64,000 nt of DNA from DASYTH01 sp035762905 (GTDB lineage Bacteria; Actinomycetota; Actinomycetes; Mycobacteriales; Pseudonocardiaceae), in NCBI RefSeq assembly GCF_035762905.1, contig NZ_DASUCC010000070.1, forward strand, positions 124,001 to 188,000, read 5' to 3'. The position numbers were made by a program, and so were the translations under genes. The notes beneath the pieces are model-generated. The model saw only the letters and a program-made list of their open reading frames with translations, ran no database searches and was not told the origin of the DNA. The first letter of the stretch is position 1. Each line of letters starts with the position of its first letter. Below are positions 17,041 to 24,485 of the stretch, piece after piece.

Positions 17041-17153
17041 GGTTCCGAAGAATAGATTAGAAATTGGAAGTTTCCATTCTTATCCACCCGATCGGAGGAC
17101 TGCGTAATTGGGTCCTTCCATTCTAGGATGCGCGAATCGAGGTGGAGGATGAA
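17041..17153. promoter_or_regulatory. A/T-rich divergent promoter region with repeated TTCCATTCT
   Basis: The 113-base spacer is far more A/T-rich than its surroundings. TTCCATTCT occurs twice, at 17072-17080 and 17116-17124. The first copy forms an imperfect palindrome with AGAAATTGGAAG just before it. A TAGGAT -10-like box overlaps the end of the second copy. GGTGGAGG at 17142-17149 is the ribosome site of the XRE gene. The repeats are likely operator sites for the XRE regulator. Confidence 0.45.
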
Positions 17154-17996
17154 ATGAACGTACGGAAGCGGCGCGTGATGCGGGCGCTGGTGCACTACCG
17201 GAACAGCGCGGGACTGTCCATGGAGGAGGCTGCAGAGCGGTCGCTGTGCGGGGTGGGGACGATTCACCGGATGGAGAACGGGCTCAATGCGGTGCCGTTG
17301 CGGGTAAAGACGTTGTTGGAGCTGTACGGCGCGCCGCCCGATGTGGTGCACGAGATGGTGCAGTTGGCCAAGGATCGAGACAGGAGCGGCATCGTTCGGC
17401 ACTACCGGGACCTGATCTCGAAGACCCTCGGCGAGTACCTCGAACTCGAATCGGAGGCAAGCGACCTCTCGTTGTTGGAGTGGGATCTGGTGCACGGGCT
17501 CCTACAGACCGAGGCCTATGCCCGCGCCGTCATCAGCGTCAGCGCGTTCAACCCGAGCGAATCTGAGATCGAGCGCCTGGTTGAGCTGCGGATGGCCCGC
17601 CAGGCGCGGTTCTCCGCAGGCAACCCACCGGAACTTGTGGCGGTGCTTGGCGAGACCGCGCTCTACAACCAAGTCGGTGGACCCAAAGTGCTCCGAGCCC
17701 AGTTGGAGCACTTGCAGAATCTGGGCAAGCTCCCCAGCGTCACGATCCAAGTGCTTCCGTTCACGGCCGGCGCTCAACCCGCATCGGGTACCAACTTCAT
17801 CCTGCTGGGCTTTCCAGATCAGGCTGACCCCGATGTGGTGTTCACCGAGAACCTGGTTGGCTTTTCCATACTGGAAGACGCAGAGGACGTCCGGCCCTTT
17901 AAGCTGGCCTTCAGCCGCGTACTGGGAGAGGCGCTGAGCCCCCGCCAGTCCGCGAAGCTCATCTCCCGCGCGGTCGCCGACCTGTCCACGTCGTAG
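17154..17996 (+). CDS. XRE helix-turn-helix regulator with DUF5753 (WhiJ-type)
   Basis: 280 residues. Residues ~5-65 are an XRE/Cro helix-turn-helix (MRALVHYRNSAGLSMEEAAERSLCGVGTIHRMENGL). The rest is DUF5753, with typical stretches WDLVHGLLQTEAYARAV, LVELRMARQARF and VTIQVLPFTAGAQPASGTNFILL. This is the architecture of Streptomyces WhiJ-like regulators, which usually pair with a small DUF397 protein; that is the next gene, 16 bases downstream. ATG 17154 is preferred over the earlier in-frame ATG at 17142 because GGAGG is correctly spaced only for it. Such pairs influence development and secondary metabolism. The DUF397 partner is thought to modulate DNA binding. Confidence 0.9.
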   Translation: MNVRKRRVMRALVHYRNSAGLSMEEAAERSLCGVGTIHRMENGLNAVPLRVKTLLELYGAPPDVVHEMVQLAKDRDRSGIVRHYRDLISKTLGEYLELESEASDLSLLEWDLVHGLLQTEAYARAVISVSAFNPSESEIERLVELRMARQARFSAGNPPELVAVLGETALYNQVGGPKVLRAQLEHLQNLGKLPSVTIQVLPFTAGAQPASGTNFILLGFPDQADPDVVFTENLVGFSILEDAEDVRPFKLAFSRVLGEALSPRQSAKLISRAVADLSTS

Positions 17997-18012
17997 AGCA
18001 AGGAGACGCGGG

Positions 18013-18324
18013 ATGTTCACTCCCCGCTGGCGCAGGTCCAGCTTCAGCAGCGGAAACGGCTCATGTGTTGAGGTCGCGTACCTCCCTCCCGAGTGGCGCA
18101 CGTCCAGCTACTCGCAGGGCAACGGCGCTTGTGTTGAGGTGGCTTACCTCCCTTCAGAGTGGCGTACATCCAGCTACACCCAGCCCAACGGGTCGTGTGT
18201 TGAGGTGGCGCGCGGTGAGGTGGCGGTGGGGGTGCGGGACTCGAAGGATCGGTCGGGACCGGTCCTTCTGTTCGCGCCGACCGCCTTTGTCGGGCTGCTA
18301 GACGCCGTGCATCACCAGGGCTAA
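18013..18324 (+). CDS. DUF397 protein with triplicated N-terminal motif
   Basis: 103 residues, compared with about 60 for a normal DUF397 protein. The signature W-R-x-S-S-[FY]-[ST]-x-x-N-G-x-C-V-E-V-A occurs three times in tandem with an exact 22-residue (66-base) spacing: W6-A22, W28-A44 and W50-A66, joined by YLPxE. Only the last copy continues into the usual second half, GVRDSKDRSGPVLLFAP. Its cognate XRE/DUF5753 regulator lies just upstream, and GGAGACGCGGG precedes the ATG. The last 27 bases overlap the 3' end of the convergent radA gene, and the C-terminus (LLDAVHHQG) differs from the family's usual ending. Confidence 0.8.
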   Translation: MFTPRWRRSSFSSGNGSCVEVAYLPPEWRTSSYSQGNGACVEVAYLPSEWRTSSYTQPNGSCVEVARGEVAVGVRDSKDRSGPVLLFAPTAFVGLLDAVHHQG

Positions 18325-19662
18325 CGCGGCGCCGAGGTCGGGGACCACGTGGGCGCGGATGCCCTCGGGGATCTTGCCGGCGTCGGGTGGGATCAGCGCC
18401 CGGGTGAAGCCGAGGCGGGCGGCCTCGGCGAGCCGGGTGCGGACGCCGGCGACCCGGCGTACCTCGCCGGCCAGACCGACCTCGCCGAGCACGACCAGGT
18501 CGGGGGGTAAGGCGAAGTCCTTGGCGGCCGAGGCCACGGCCAACGCCACCGCCAGGTCGGCGGCGGGTTCGATGATGCGCATACCGCCGACGGTCGCGGT
18601 GAAGACATCGGACTCGGCAAGGCGGATGCCGCCACGGCGCTCCAGCACGGCAAGGGCCATGGCGACCCGGGAGGAGTCCAGGCCGCTGACCGCACGGCGC
18701 GGCGTGCCGAGGTGGGAATGGGCGACCAGGGCCTGGACCTCGCCGAGCAGCGGGCGCTTGCCTTCGACGGCGACCGTGACGGCGGTGCCGGGGACGCCGG
18801 TGTCGCGACGATTCAGGAACAGGCCCGACGGGTCCGGGACGCCGACGATGCCCTGGTCGACCAGCTCGAAGCAGCCGACCTCGTCGGCCGGGCCGAACCG
18901 GTTCTTCACACCGCGGACCATGCGCAGGGCCGAGTGGCGGTCACCTTCGAACTGCAGGACCACGTCCACCAGGTGCTCAAGCAGCCGGGGCCCGGCGATC
19001 GAGCCGTCCTTGGTCACGTGACCCACCAGCAGCACCGGGAGGTCACGGTCCTTGGCCAGGGCGACCAGCGCCGCCGTCACCGCGCGGACCTGGGTCACGC
19101 CGCCTTGGGTGCCATCGACCTCGGCGGAGGCCAGGGTCTGCACCGAGTCGATCACCAGAAGACTCGGTTTGACCATGTCCACGTGCCCGAGGACCGCCGA
19201 GATGTCGCTCTCCGCCGCCAAGTACATCTGCTCGTGCACGGCGCCGGTGCGTTCGGCCCGCAGCCGCACCTGGCCGGCCGACTCCTCCCCCGACACGTAC
19301 AGCGCCGGCCCGGCGTCCAGGGTCGCCCAGCGGAACGCGACCTCCAACAGCAGCGTCGACTTGCCGACCCCGGGCTCACCGGCCAGCAGCACCACCGCGC
19401 CGGGCACCAGGCCGCCGCCGAGCACGCGGTCCAGCTCCGGCACGCCGGTTTGGCGGGCCCTGGCCACCTCCACGTCCACGTCCGCGATCGGGCGGGCCGG
19501 CGCGCTCGGGGTGCCGGCGGTGATCCGGGCGAGCGCGGCCCGCGGCACGCCGACCTCTTCCAGCGTGCCCCAGGCCTGGCACTCCGGGCACCGGCCGACC
19601 CACTTGGTCTCCTCGCGCCCGCACTCGGCACACCGATAGCCGGGACGCGTGTTCTTCACCAC
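18298..19662 (-). CDS. radA: DNA repair protein RadA
   Basis: 454 residues. RadA is a RecA-like ATPase/helicase that promotes branch migration in recombinational repair. Seen in order: an N-terminal zinc finger (CAECG...CPEC), Walker A GEPGVGKST at about residue 95, the RadA-specific KNRFG motif at ~252, and a Lon-protease-like C-terminal domain. GTG 19662 is chosen because the protein then begins about 10 residues before the first cysteine, as in relatives, and a TAGTCT -10 box lies 7 bases upstream (leaderless). The LpqE-like gene ends 36 bases upstream. In mycobacteria disA follows radA directly; here the DUF397 gene converges on it instead. Confidence 0.95.
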   Translation of the reverse strand: MVKNTRPGYRCAECGREETKWVGRCPECQAWGTLEEVGVPRAALARITAGTPSAPARPIADVDVEVARARQTGVPELDRVLGGGLVPGAVVLLAGEPGVGKSTLLLEVAFRWATLDAGPALYVSGEESAGQVRLRAERTGAVHEQMYLAAESDISAVLGHVDMVKPSLLVIDSVQTLASAEVDGTQGGVTQVRAVTAALVALAKDRDLPVLLVGHVTKDGSIAGPRLLEHLVDVVLQFEGDRHSALRMVRGVKNRFGPADEVGCFELVDQGIVGVPDPSGLFLNRRDTGVPGTAVTVAVEGKRPLLGEVQALVAHSHLGTPRRAVSGLDSSRVAMALAVLERRGGIRLAESDVFTATVGGMRIIEPAADLAVALAVASAAKDFALPPDLVVLGEVGLAGEVRRVAGVRTRLAEAARLGFTRALIPPDAGKIPEGIRAHVVPDLGAALALVMHGV

Positions 19663-19698
19663 GGCGCGCAGACTACGGCGCGGGGGTGACAAAACCGG

Positions 19699-20400
19699 TC
19701 AGCCGTGCTCCGACGAGGGCTCGGCCCGCGGCGTGATCGGCGAGGCGACCGGCACGGCCAGGGTGACGGTGCCGGCCTGGCGGAACACGAAGGTCACCTG
19801 GTAGGTCTGGCCGAGCCGGAGCGGGTCGCTCAGTCCGGTGAGGACGATCGTGGCCTTGCCGATCTCGATGTCGGCCGGCTCGTCGGTCGCGCTCGCCGAG
19901 ACCGCGGAAGACGGCGGGGCCGTCGGCGACGACGGCGGGGCGGACGGTGCGGACGGTCCACTGGTGACGGTCACGGAGGTGGTGGTCGCCCGGGCGCTCG
20001 AGGTCGGGTTGGGATCGACCTCCTCGTCCGGGGTACCGACCTGGATGGACCGGCCCGGCAACAGCGCGCGGTCGCCGCCGACCCGGACGTTGCCGGCCAC
20101 CGCGCTGCTCACCTCGACCAGCTCGTCCTCAGTGGTCCCGGTGTTGACGATCGTCAACACCAGCGGGGCGCTGCTCCCGGCCGGGTACTCGCCGCCGCGC
20201 GGGTAGGCGAACTGCGCGTTGCGGATCGCGATCGAGCCGACGTTGCCGTGCGCGCCGTTCACCGCGGGCTGCACGGAATCGGTCTGGGTGTCCTGCCCGG
20301 CCCCGCACCCGGTGACGGCGAGCGCCGCGACCAGACCGACCAGGCTCGCGGCCAGTGGGGTGCGCGACCGATCTGTCGACTTCAGCGGTGCACGGCTCAC
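19699..20400 (-). CDS. LpqE-like lipoprotein (DUF461/PCu(A)C-like)
   Basis: 233 residues. A lipoprotein signal ends in lipobox VTGC. The mature domain has the immunoglobulin-like strand pattern of the copper-chaperone-like PCu(A)C family: IAIRNAQFAYPRGGEYPAGSSAPLVLTIVNTG, then DELVEVSSAVAGNV. A Ser/Ala/Pro-rich segment is inserted before the final strands. In M. tuberculosis the equivalent gene, lpqE, also lies between radA and carD, which supports the assignment. GTG 20400 has GAGGAAGGA upstream. The methionine/histidine metal ligands of true copper chaperones are not obvious, so metal binding is doubtful. Confidence 0.8.
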   Translation of the reverse strand: MSRAPLKSTDRSRTPLAASLVGLVAALAVTGCGAGQDTQTDSVQPAVNGAHGNVGSIAIRNAQFAYPRGGEYPAGSSAPLVLTIVNTGTTEDELVEVSSAVAGNVRVGGDRALLPGRSIQVGTPDEEVDPNPTSSARATTTSVTVTSGPSAPSAPPSSPTAPPSSAVSASATDEPADIEIGKATIVLTGLSDPLRLGQTYQVTFVFRQAGTVTLAVPVASPITPRAEPSSEHG

Positions 20401-20500
20401 GGTCGCGATGTCCTTCCTCGGGGTGCGGCAACCACGCGGGAAGGGTATCCGGGGGCGGGCATGCGAGCCGCACAAGGTCACCGCAGCGGGCATCCGTCCG

Positions 20501-20527
20501 ATCCACAGTGGATCATCGAAGATGATC
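20501..20527. promoter_or_regulatory. Two overlapping perfect palindromes in the lpqE/carD divergent promoter
   Basis: ATCCACAGTGGAT (20501-20513) shares bases with GATCATCGAAGATGATC (20511-20527). Both are exact inverted repeats, with 5+3+5 and 7+3+7 bases. They lie in the 304-base spacer between the divergent lpqE-like and carD genes and look like operator sites for dimeric regulators; the proteins are unknown. Confidence 0.5.
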
Positions 20528-20646
20528 ACAGAACCGGGGGAAACGCAATTGAGCGAGATGCCAGCAGCATGTGCGACGGGGTTTTGTCAACCCCGCGTTT
20601 CTCCAGCCAAGGACCCGTTGACCTGCGGTTACGGAGTCCGGGCCGG

Positions 20647-20676
20647 TTTCAGCGAGGCTCCAGCGCGTGTTAAGAT
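20647..20676 (+). promoter_or_regulatory. Probable carD promoter
   Basis: TTTCAG (20647-20652), 18-base spacer, TAAGAT (20671-20676). The transcript would start about 22 bases before the carD ATG, leaving room for the AGAGGA ribosome site. Confidence 0.5.
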
Positions 20677-20704
20677 GGAGGCAGCGAAAGGGGCAGAGGA
20701 CACT

Positions 20705-21196
20705 ATGGTTTTCAAGGTCGGAGAGACCGTCGTCTACCCGCACCACGGTGCCGCACTCATCGAAGCAATCGAGACCCGCGTGATCAAGGGCGAGGAGAAG
20801 AAGTACCTCGTCCTTAAGGTCGCGCAGGGTGACCTCACGGTTCGCGTCCCCGCAGACAACGCCGAGATCGTCGGCGTGCGGGATGTCGTGGGCCAGGAGG
20901 GTCTCAACCGCGTCTTCGATGTCCTGCGGGCTCCCCACACCGAGGAGCCGACGAACTGGTCACGCCGGTACAAGGCCAACCTCGAGAAGCTCGCCTCCGG
21001 CGACGTGAACAAGGTTGCCGAAGTGGTCCGTGACCTGTGGCGACGTGAGAAGGACCGCGGGCTGTCTGCCGGCGAGAAGCGCATGCTCGCCAAGGCCCGG
21101 CAGATACTGGTCAGCGAGCTGGCGCTGGCCGAGGGAACCGATGAGGACAAGGCCGAGGTCATCCTCGACGAGGTCCTCGGCACCGCCGTGGTCTGA
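20705..21196 (+). CDS. carD: CarD-family RNA polymerase-binding transcription factor
   Basis: 163 residues, the same size as mycobacterial CarD. The N-terminal Tudor-like domain (VFKVGETVVYPHHGAALIEAIETR) binds the RNA polymerase beta subunit. The C-terminal helical part (NWSRRYKANLEKLASGDVNKVAEVVRDLWRR) contacts promoter DNA, including the wedge tryptophan W85. It stabilises open complexes at housekeeping and rRNA promoters. The ATG follows AGAGGACACT. It is the first gene of a run carD-ispD-ispF-HAD-cysS-rlmB, an order conserved in mycobacteria except for the HAD gene. Confidence 0.97.
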   Translation: MVFKVGETVVYPHHGAALIEAIETRVIKGEEKKYLVLKVAQGDLTVRVPADNAEIVGVRDVVGQEGLNRVFDVLRAPHTEEPTNWSRRYKANLEKLASGDVNKVAEVVRDLWRREKDRGLSAGEKRMLAKARQILVSELALAEGTDEDKAEVILDEVLGTAVV

Positions 21197-21217
21197 TAGC
21201 GCCCGTCCACCTGCCCG

Positions 21218-21883
21218 ATGAGCGTGGTCGCGCTTGTCCCCGCTGCCGGGCGAGGTGAACGCCTGGGTGCCGGTGTACCCAAGGCGTTGGTTTCGGTGCG
21301 CGGTGAACCGCTGCTCGTGCACGCAGTTCGCGGTCTGTTGGCCGCCGGCTGTGTGCACAGCGTAGTCGTTGCCGCGCCCGTTTCCGACGTGGACACCATG
21401 ACCCGCGTGCTGGCCTTTGCCGGCTCACACGCGCGGGTCGTGCCCGGAGGGTCGAGCCGTACCCAATCGGTACGGCTGGCCCTGGGTGCGGCGCCCCCGG
21501 ACACCACGGTCGTGCTCGTGCACGACGCGGCCCGCGCCTTCACTCCCGCCGAGCTGGTCAAGGCCGTGGTGGCGCGGGTGGACGGCGGGGCCGACGCGGT
21601 GATCCCGGTGCTGCCGGTGGCCGACACCATCAAGCGGGTGGACGCCGCCGGCCGGGTCGCGGCTACCCCGGACCGGGCCGACCTGCGGGTCGTGCAGACT
21701 CCGCAGGGCTTCCGGGCCGAGGTGCTCCGGCGTGCCTACGACGCCTACCCGGACGCCACCACCGACGACGCCGGGCTGGTCGAGCGCCTCGGCGTGCCGG
21801 TGGACACCATCCCCGGGCATCCTTACGCGATGAAGATCACCACGCCGTTCGACCTGGCGGTGGCCGAGGCGATACTCCGATGA
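21218..21883 (+). CDS. ispD: 2-C-methyl-D-erythritol 4-phosphate cytidylyltransferase
   Basis: 221 residues. It transfers CMP from CTP to methylerythritol phosphate in the non-mevalonate isoprenoid pathway. The nucleotidyltransferase loop is ALVPAAGRGERLGAGVPKALV. VLVHDAARAFTP and VQTPQGF are the other conserved active-site stretches, with DDAGLVERLG near the end. It is 21 bases after carD and overlaps ispF by 4 bases (ATGA). Confidence 0.97.
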   Translation: MSVVALVPAAGRGERLGAGVPKALVSVRGEPLLVHAVRGLLAAGCVHSVVVAAPVSDVDTMTRVLAFAGSHARVVPGGSSRTQSVRLALGAAPPDTTVVLVHDAARAFTPAELVKAVVARVDGGADAVIPVLPVADTIKRVDAAGRVAATPDRADLRVVQTPQGFRAEVLRRAYDAYPDATTDDAGLVERLGVPVDTIPGHPYAMKITTPFDLAVAEAILR

Positions 21884-22362
21884 GGGTCGGCATCGGCACC
21901 GACGTGCATCCGGTCGACCCGGACCGGGAGTGCTGGATGGCCGGGCTGCACTGGCCCGGGTTGCCCGGCTGTGCCGGCCACTCCGACGGGGACGTGGCCG
22001 CGCATGCGCTGTGCGACGCGCTGCTGTCCGCCGCCGGGCTGGGCGACCTGGGTGCCGTGTTCGGCACCGATCAGGCCCGCTGGGCCGGGGCACACGGCGT
22101 GCAGCTGCTCGCCGAGGTGCGCCGCCGAATCGAGGCGGCCGGTCATCGGGTGGGCAACGCCGCGGTGCAGGTGATCGGCGAGGCGCCCCGGATCGGCACC
22201 CGGCGGGACGAGGCTCAGCGCGTGCTCTCCGACGCGATCGGCGGCCCGGTCTCGGTCTCCGGCACCACCACCGACGGGCTCGGCCTGACCGGCCGCGGCG
22301 AGGGCGTCGCCGCGGTGGCCACCGCGTGCCTGCTGCCGGCCGACCGTAGCCTGGGTTCGTGA
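21880..22362 (+). CDS. ispF: 2-C-methyl-D-erythritol 2,4-cyclodiphosphate synthase
   Basis: 160 residues, normal length. It forms the cyclic diphosphate with release of CMP. Metal ligands are D8 and H10 in GIGTDVHP and the His in GHSDGDV. AVQVIGEAPRIG and TTTDGLGLTGRGEG form the rest of the trimer active site. The ATGA overlap with ispD, and a GTGA overlap with the next gene, show a tightly coupled operon. Confidence 0.97.
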   Translation: MRVGIGTDVHPVDPDRECWMAGLHWPGLPGCAGHSDGDVAAHALCDALLSAAGLGDLGAVFGTDQARWAGAHGVQLLAEVRRRIEAAGHRVGNAAVQVIGEAPRIGTRRDEAQRVLSDAIGGPVSVSGTTTDGLGLTGRGEGVAAVATACLLPADRSLGS

Positions 22363-23054
22363 TCGAGCTAGCGAGCGAACCATTCGACCCTGCCAATGGC
22401 GTCCTGTTCGACTTCTCCGGCACCCTGTTCCACCTCACCCCCCGCCCGCAGTGGTTCGACGGGCTCGACCTCGACGCCGCTCTGGTGGTCGAGGTGCTGA
22501 CCTCGCCGACCACCTTCGAGCACCTGCCGGACGACCTGGCCGACGACTGGGAGCGGCGCGACCTGGACCCGGCCATCCACCACCGGGTGTACCTGGCCGC
22601 ACTGCGCGCCGCGCTGCCCGGCGTGCCGGACCCCCTGCTGGAGACGATCTACGCCCGGTTGCCCGCCGCCGCATCGTGGGAGCCGTACCCGGACACCCTG
22701 GCCGCGCTGCGCGAGCTGCGCGCCGGCGGCGTTCCGGTCGGTGTGGTCAGCAACATTCCGTTCGACATTCGGGATGTGTTCCGCCGCAATGAGATGGCCG
22801 AACTGGTCGACGCCTTCGTGCTGTCCTACGAGGAAGGCGTGATGAAGCCGGATCCGGCCATTTTCCTCGCCGCCTGCGACCGGATCGGTACCGAGCCGGA
22901 ACGCACGCTGATGATCGGCGACAGCGAGGCGGCCGACGGCGGGGCCCGCGGCGCCGGCCTCGGCTTCGCCATGGTCGAACGGATTCCGCCGGCCGACCGG
23001 CCGCACGCTCTGATCAGCGCACTCGCCGAACACGGGTTGGCCGGCGAAACCTGA
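22359..23054 (+). CDS. HAD-superfamily hydrolase, DxSGT variant
   Basis: 231 residues of the haloacid-dehalogenase superfamily. Motif I is FDFSGTLF with nucleophile D18, but the usual second Asp (D+2) is Ser20, an exchange seen in non-phosphatase HAD groups as well as some phosphatases. Motif II is GVVSNI, motif III KPDPAIF and motif IV LMIGDSEAADG. A helical cap lies between motifs I and II. GTG start overlaps the ispF stop. It is inserted between ispF and cysS, which are adjacent in M. tuberculosis. The substrate is unknown; a link to isoprenoid phosphates is only suggested by position. Confidence 0.8.
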   Translation: MIELASEPFDPANGVLFDFSGTLFHLTPRPQWFDGLDLDAALVVEVLTSPTTFEHLPDDLADDWERRDLDPAIHHRVYLAALRAALPGVPDPLLETIYARLPAAASWEPYPDTLAALRELRAGGVPVGVVSNIPFDIRDVFRRNEMAELVDAFVLSYEEGVMKPDPAIFLAACDRIGTEPERTLMIGDSEAADGGARGAGLGFAMVERIPPADRPHALISALAEHGLAGET

Positions 23055-23078
23055 TCGGTGTCGCGATGCTCCGCCCCG

Positions 23079-23084
23079 TACCAT
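23079..23084 (+). promoter_or_regulatory. Leaderless -10 box of cysS
   Basis: TACCAT, then 7 bases, then the GTG start at 23092. This suggests cysS has its own promoter inside the carD operon. Confidence 0.5.
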
Positions 23085-23091
23085 TTCCGGG

Positions 23092-24483
23092 GTGAGTCTG
23101 CGGATATACGACACCGGAACCAGGACGCAGCGGGAATTCCAGCCCGTGCGGAGCGGAGCGGCGTCGATCTACGTCTGTGGACCCACCCCGCAGGGGCCAC
23201 CGCACATCGGCCACGTCCGCGGCGCGCTGAACTACGACGTGCTCGGCCGCTGGCTTTCGGCCACCGGGCACGAGGTGACCCTGGTCCGCAACGTCACCGA
23301 CATCGACGACAAGATCCTCAACAAGGCCGCCGAGAACGGCGCGCCGTGGTGGCATTGGGCGGCTACGCACGAGCGCGCGTTCGACGCGGCCTACACCGCG
23401 CTGGGCTGCGTGCCGCCGTCGATCGCGCCGCGGGCCACCGGGCACGTGACCCAGATGGTCGAGCTGATGCAGCGGCTGATCGACCGCGGGCACGCCTACC
23501 CGGCCGCCGGTGACGTGTACTTCGCCGTGTCCTCCTACCCGGCCTACGGCGAGCTGTCCGGCCAGCGGCCGGACGAGGTGCAGCAGGGCGAGGCGTCCGC
23601 GGCGGGCAAGCGCGACCCGCGCGACTTCACGCTGTGGAAGGGCGCCAAGCCCGGCGAGCCCGCGTGGCCGACGCCGTGGGGACCGGGCCGGCCCGGCTGG
23701 CACCTGGAGTGCTCGGCGATGGCGCTGACCTACCTCGGCGCCGAGTTCGACGTGCACGGCGGCGGGCAGGACCTGGTGTTCCCGCACCACGAGAACGAGC
23801 AGGCACAGTCCCGGGCGGCCGGCGACCCGTTCGTGCGGTACTGGATGCACAACGGGATCGTGGGCATGGCCGGGGAGAAGATGTCGAAGTCGCTCGGCAA
23901 CGTGGTGTCCATTCCGGAGATGCTCAGCCGGGTCCGGCCGCAGGAGCTGCGGTACTACCTGGTCGGGCCGCACTACCGCTCCGAGGTGCAGTACTCGCCG
24001 GAGGCGCTGGACGAGTCGGTCCGGGCCTACCGGCGGATCGAGTCGTTCGTGCGCCAGGTGGCGCAGCGCACCGGGGTGGTCACCGTGGGCCAGCCGGGCG
24101 CCGAGTTCGCCGCGGCCATGGACGACGACCTGGGCACCCCGGCCGCGCTCGCCGTGGTGCACAACGGCGTGCGGGCCGGCCACATCGCGCTGGACTCCGG
24201 GGACGAGAACGCGGCAAGGGCCGCGGCCGGTATGATTCGCGCACAGCTCGATGTGCTCGGGCTGGATCCGTTGGCCCCCAACTGGTCCACTGAATCTACA
24301 GTGGATACCGGAGCGTTGCGGGCGCTCAGTACGCTGGTCGACGACCTGCTGGCCGAGCGGGCGGCGGCGCGGGCCGGACGGGACTTCGCCCGCGCCGACG
24401 CGATCCGGGACCGGCTGCTGGCCACCGGGATCGCCGTCGAGGACACACCAGACGGTCCACTGTGGACCTTGAAGGAAAATTAG
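23092..24483 (+). CDS. cysS: Cysteinyl-tRNA synthetase
   Basis: 463 residues, class I synthetase. The HIGH signature reads PHIGHVRGALNYDV and the KMSKS signature EKMSKSLGN. The zinc site includes C29 in VCGPTP and the cysteine and histidines around WHLECSAMA and FPHHENE. In actinobacteria this gene lies near ispD/ispF and rlmB; the other paralogue, mshC, makes mycothiol and lacks this context. The leaderless GTG at 23092 gives the standard N-terminus. A perfect 15-base palindrome, GGTCCACTGTGGACC, lies at its 3' end (24454-24468). Confidence 0.97.
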   Translation: MSLRIYDTGTRTQREFQPVRSGAASIYVCGPTPQGPPHIGHVRGALNYDVLGRWLSATGHEVTLVRNVTDIDDKILNKAAENGAPWWHWAATHERAFDAAYTALGCVPPSIAPRATGHVTQMVELMQRLIDRGHAYPAAGDVYFAVSSYPAYGELSGQRPDEVQQGEASAAGKRDPRDFTLWKGAKPGEPAWPTPWGPGRPGWHLECSAMALTYLGAEFDVHGGGQDLVFPHHENEQAQSRAAGDPFVRYWMHNGIVGMAGEKMSKSLGNVVSIPEMLSRVRPQELRYYLVGPHYRSEVQYSPEALDESVRAYRRIESFVRQVAQRTGVVTVGQPGAEFAAAMDDDLGTPAALAVVHNGVRAGHIALDSGDENAARAAAGMIRAQLDVLGLDPLAPNWSTESTVDTGALRALSTLVDDLLAERAAARAGRDFARADAIRDRLLATGIAVEDTPDGPLWTLKEN

Positions 24484-24485
24484 AC

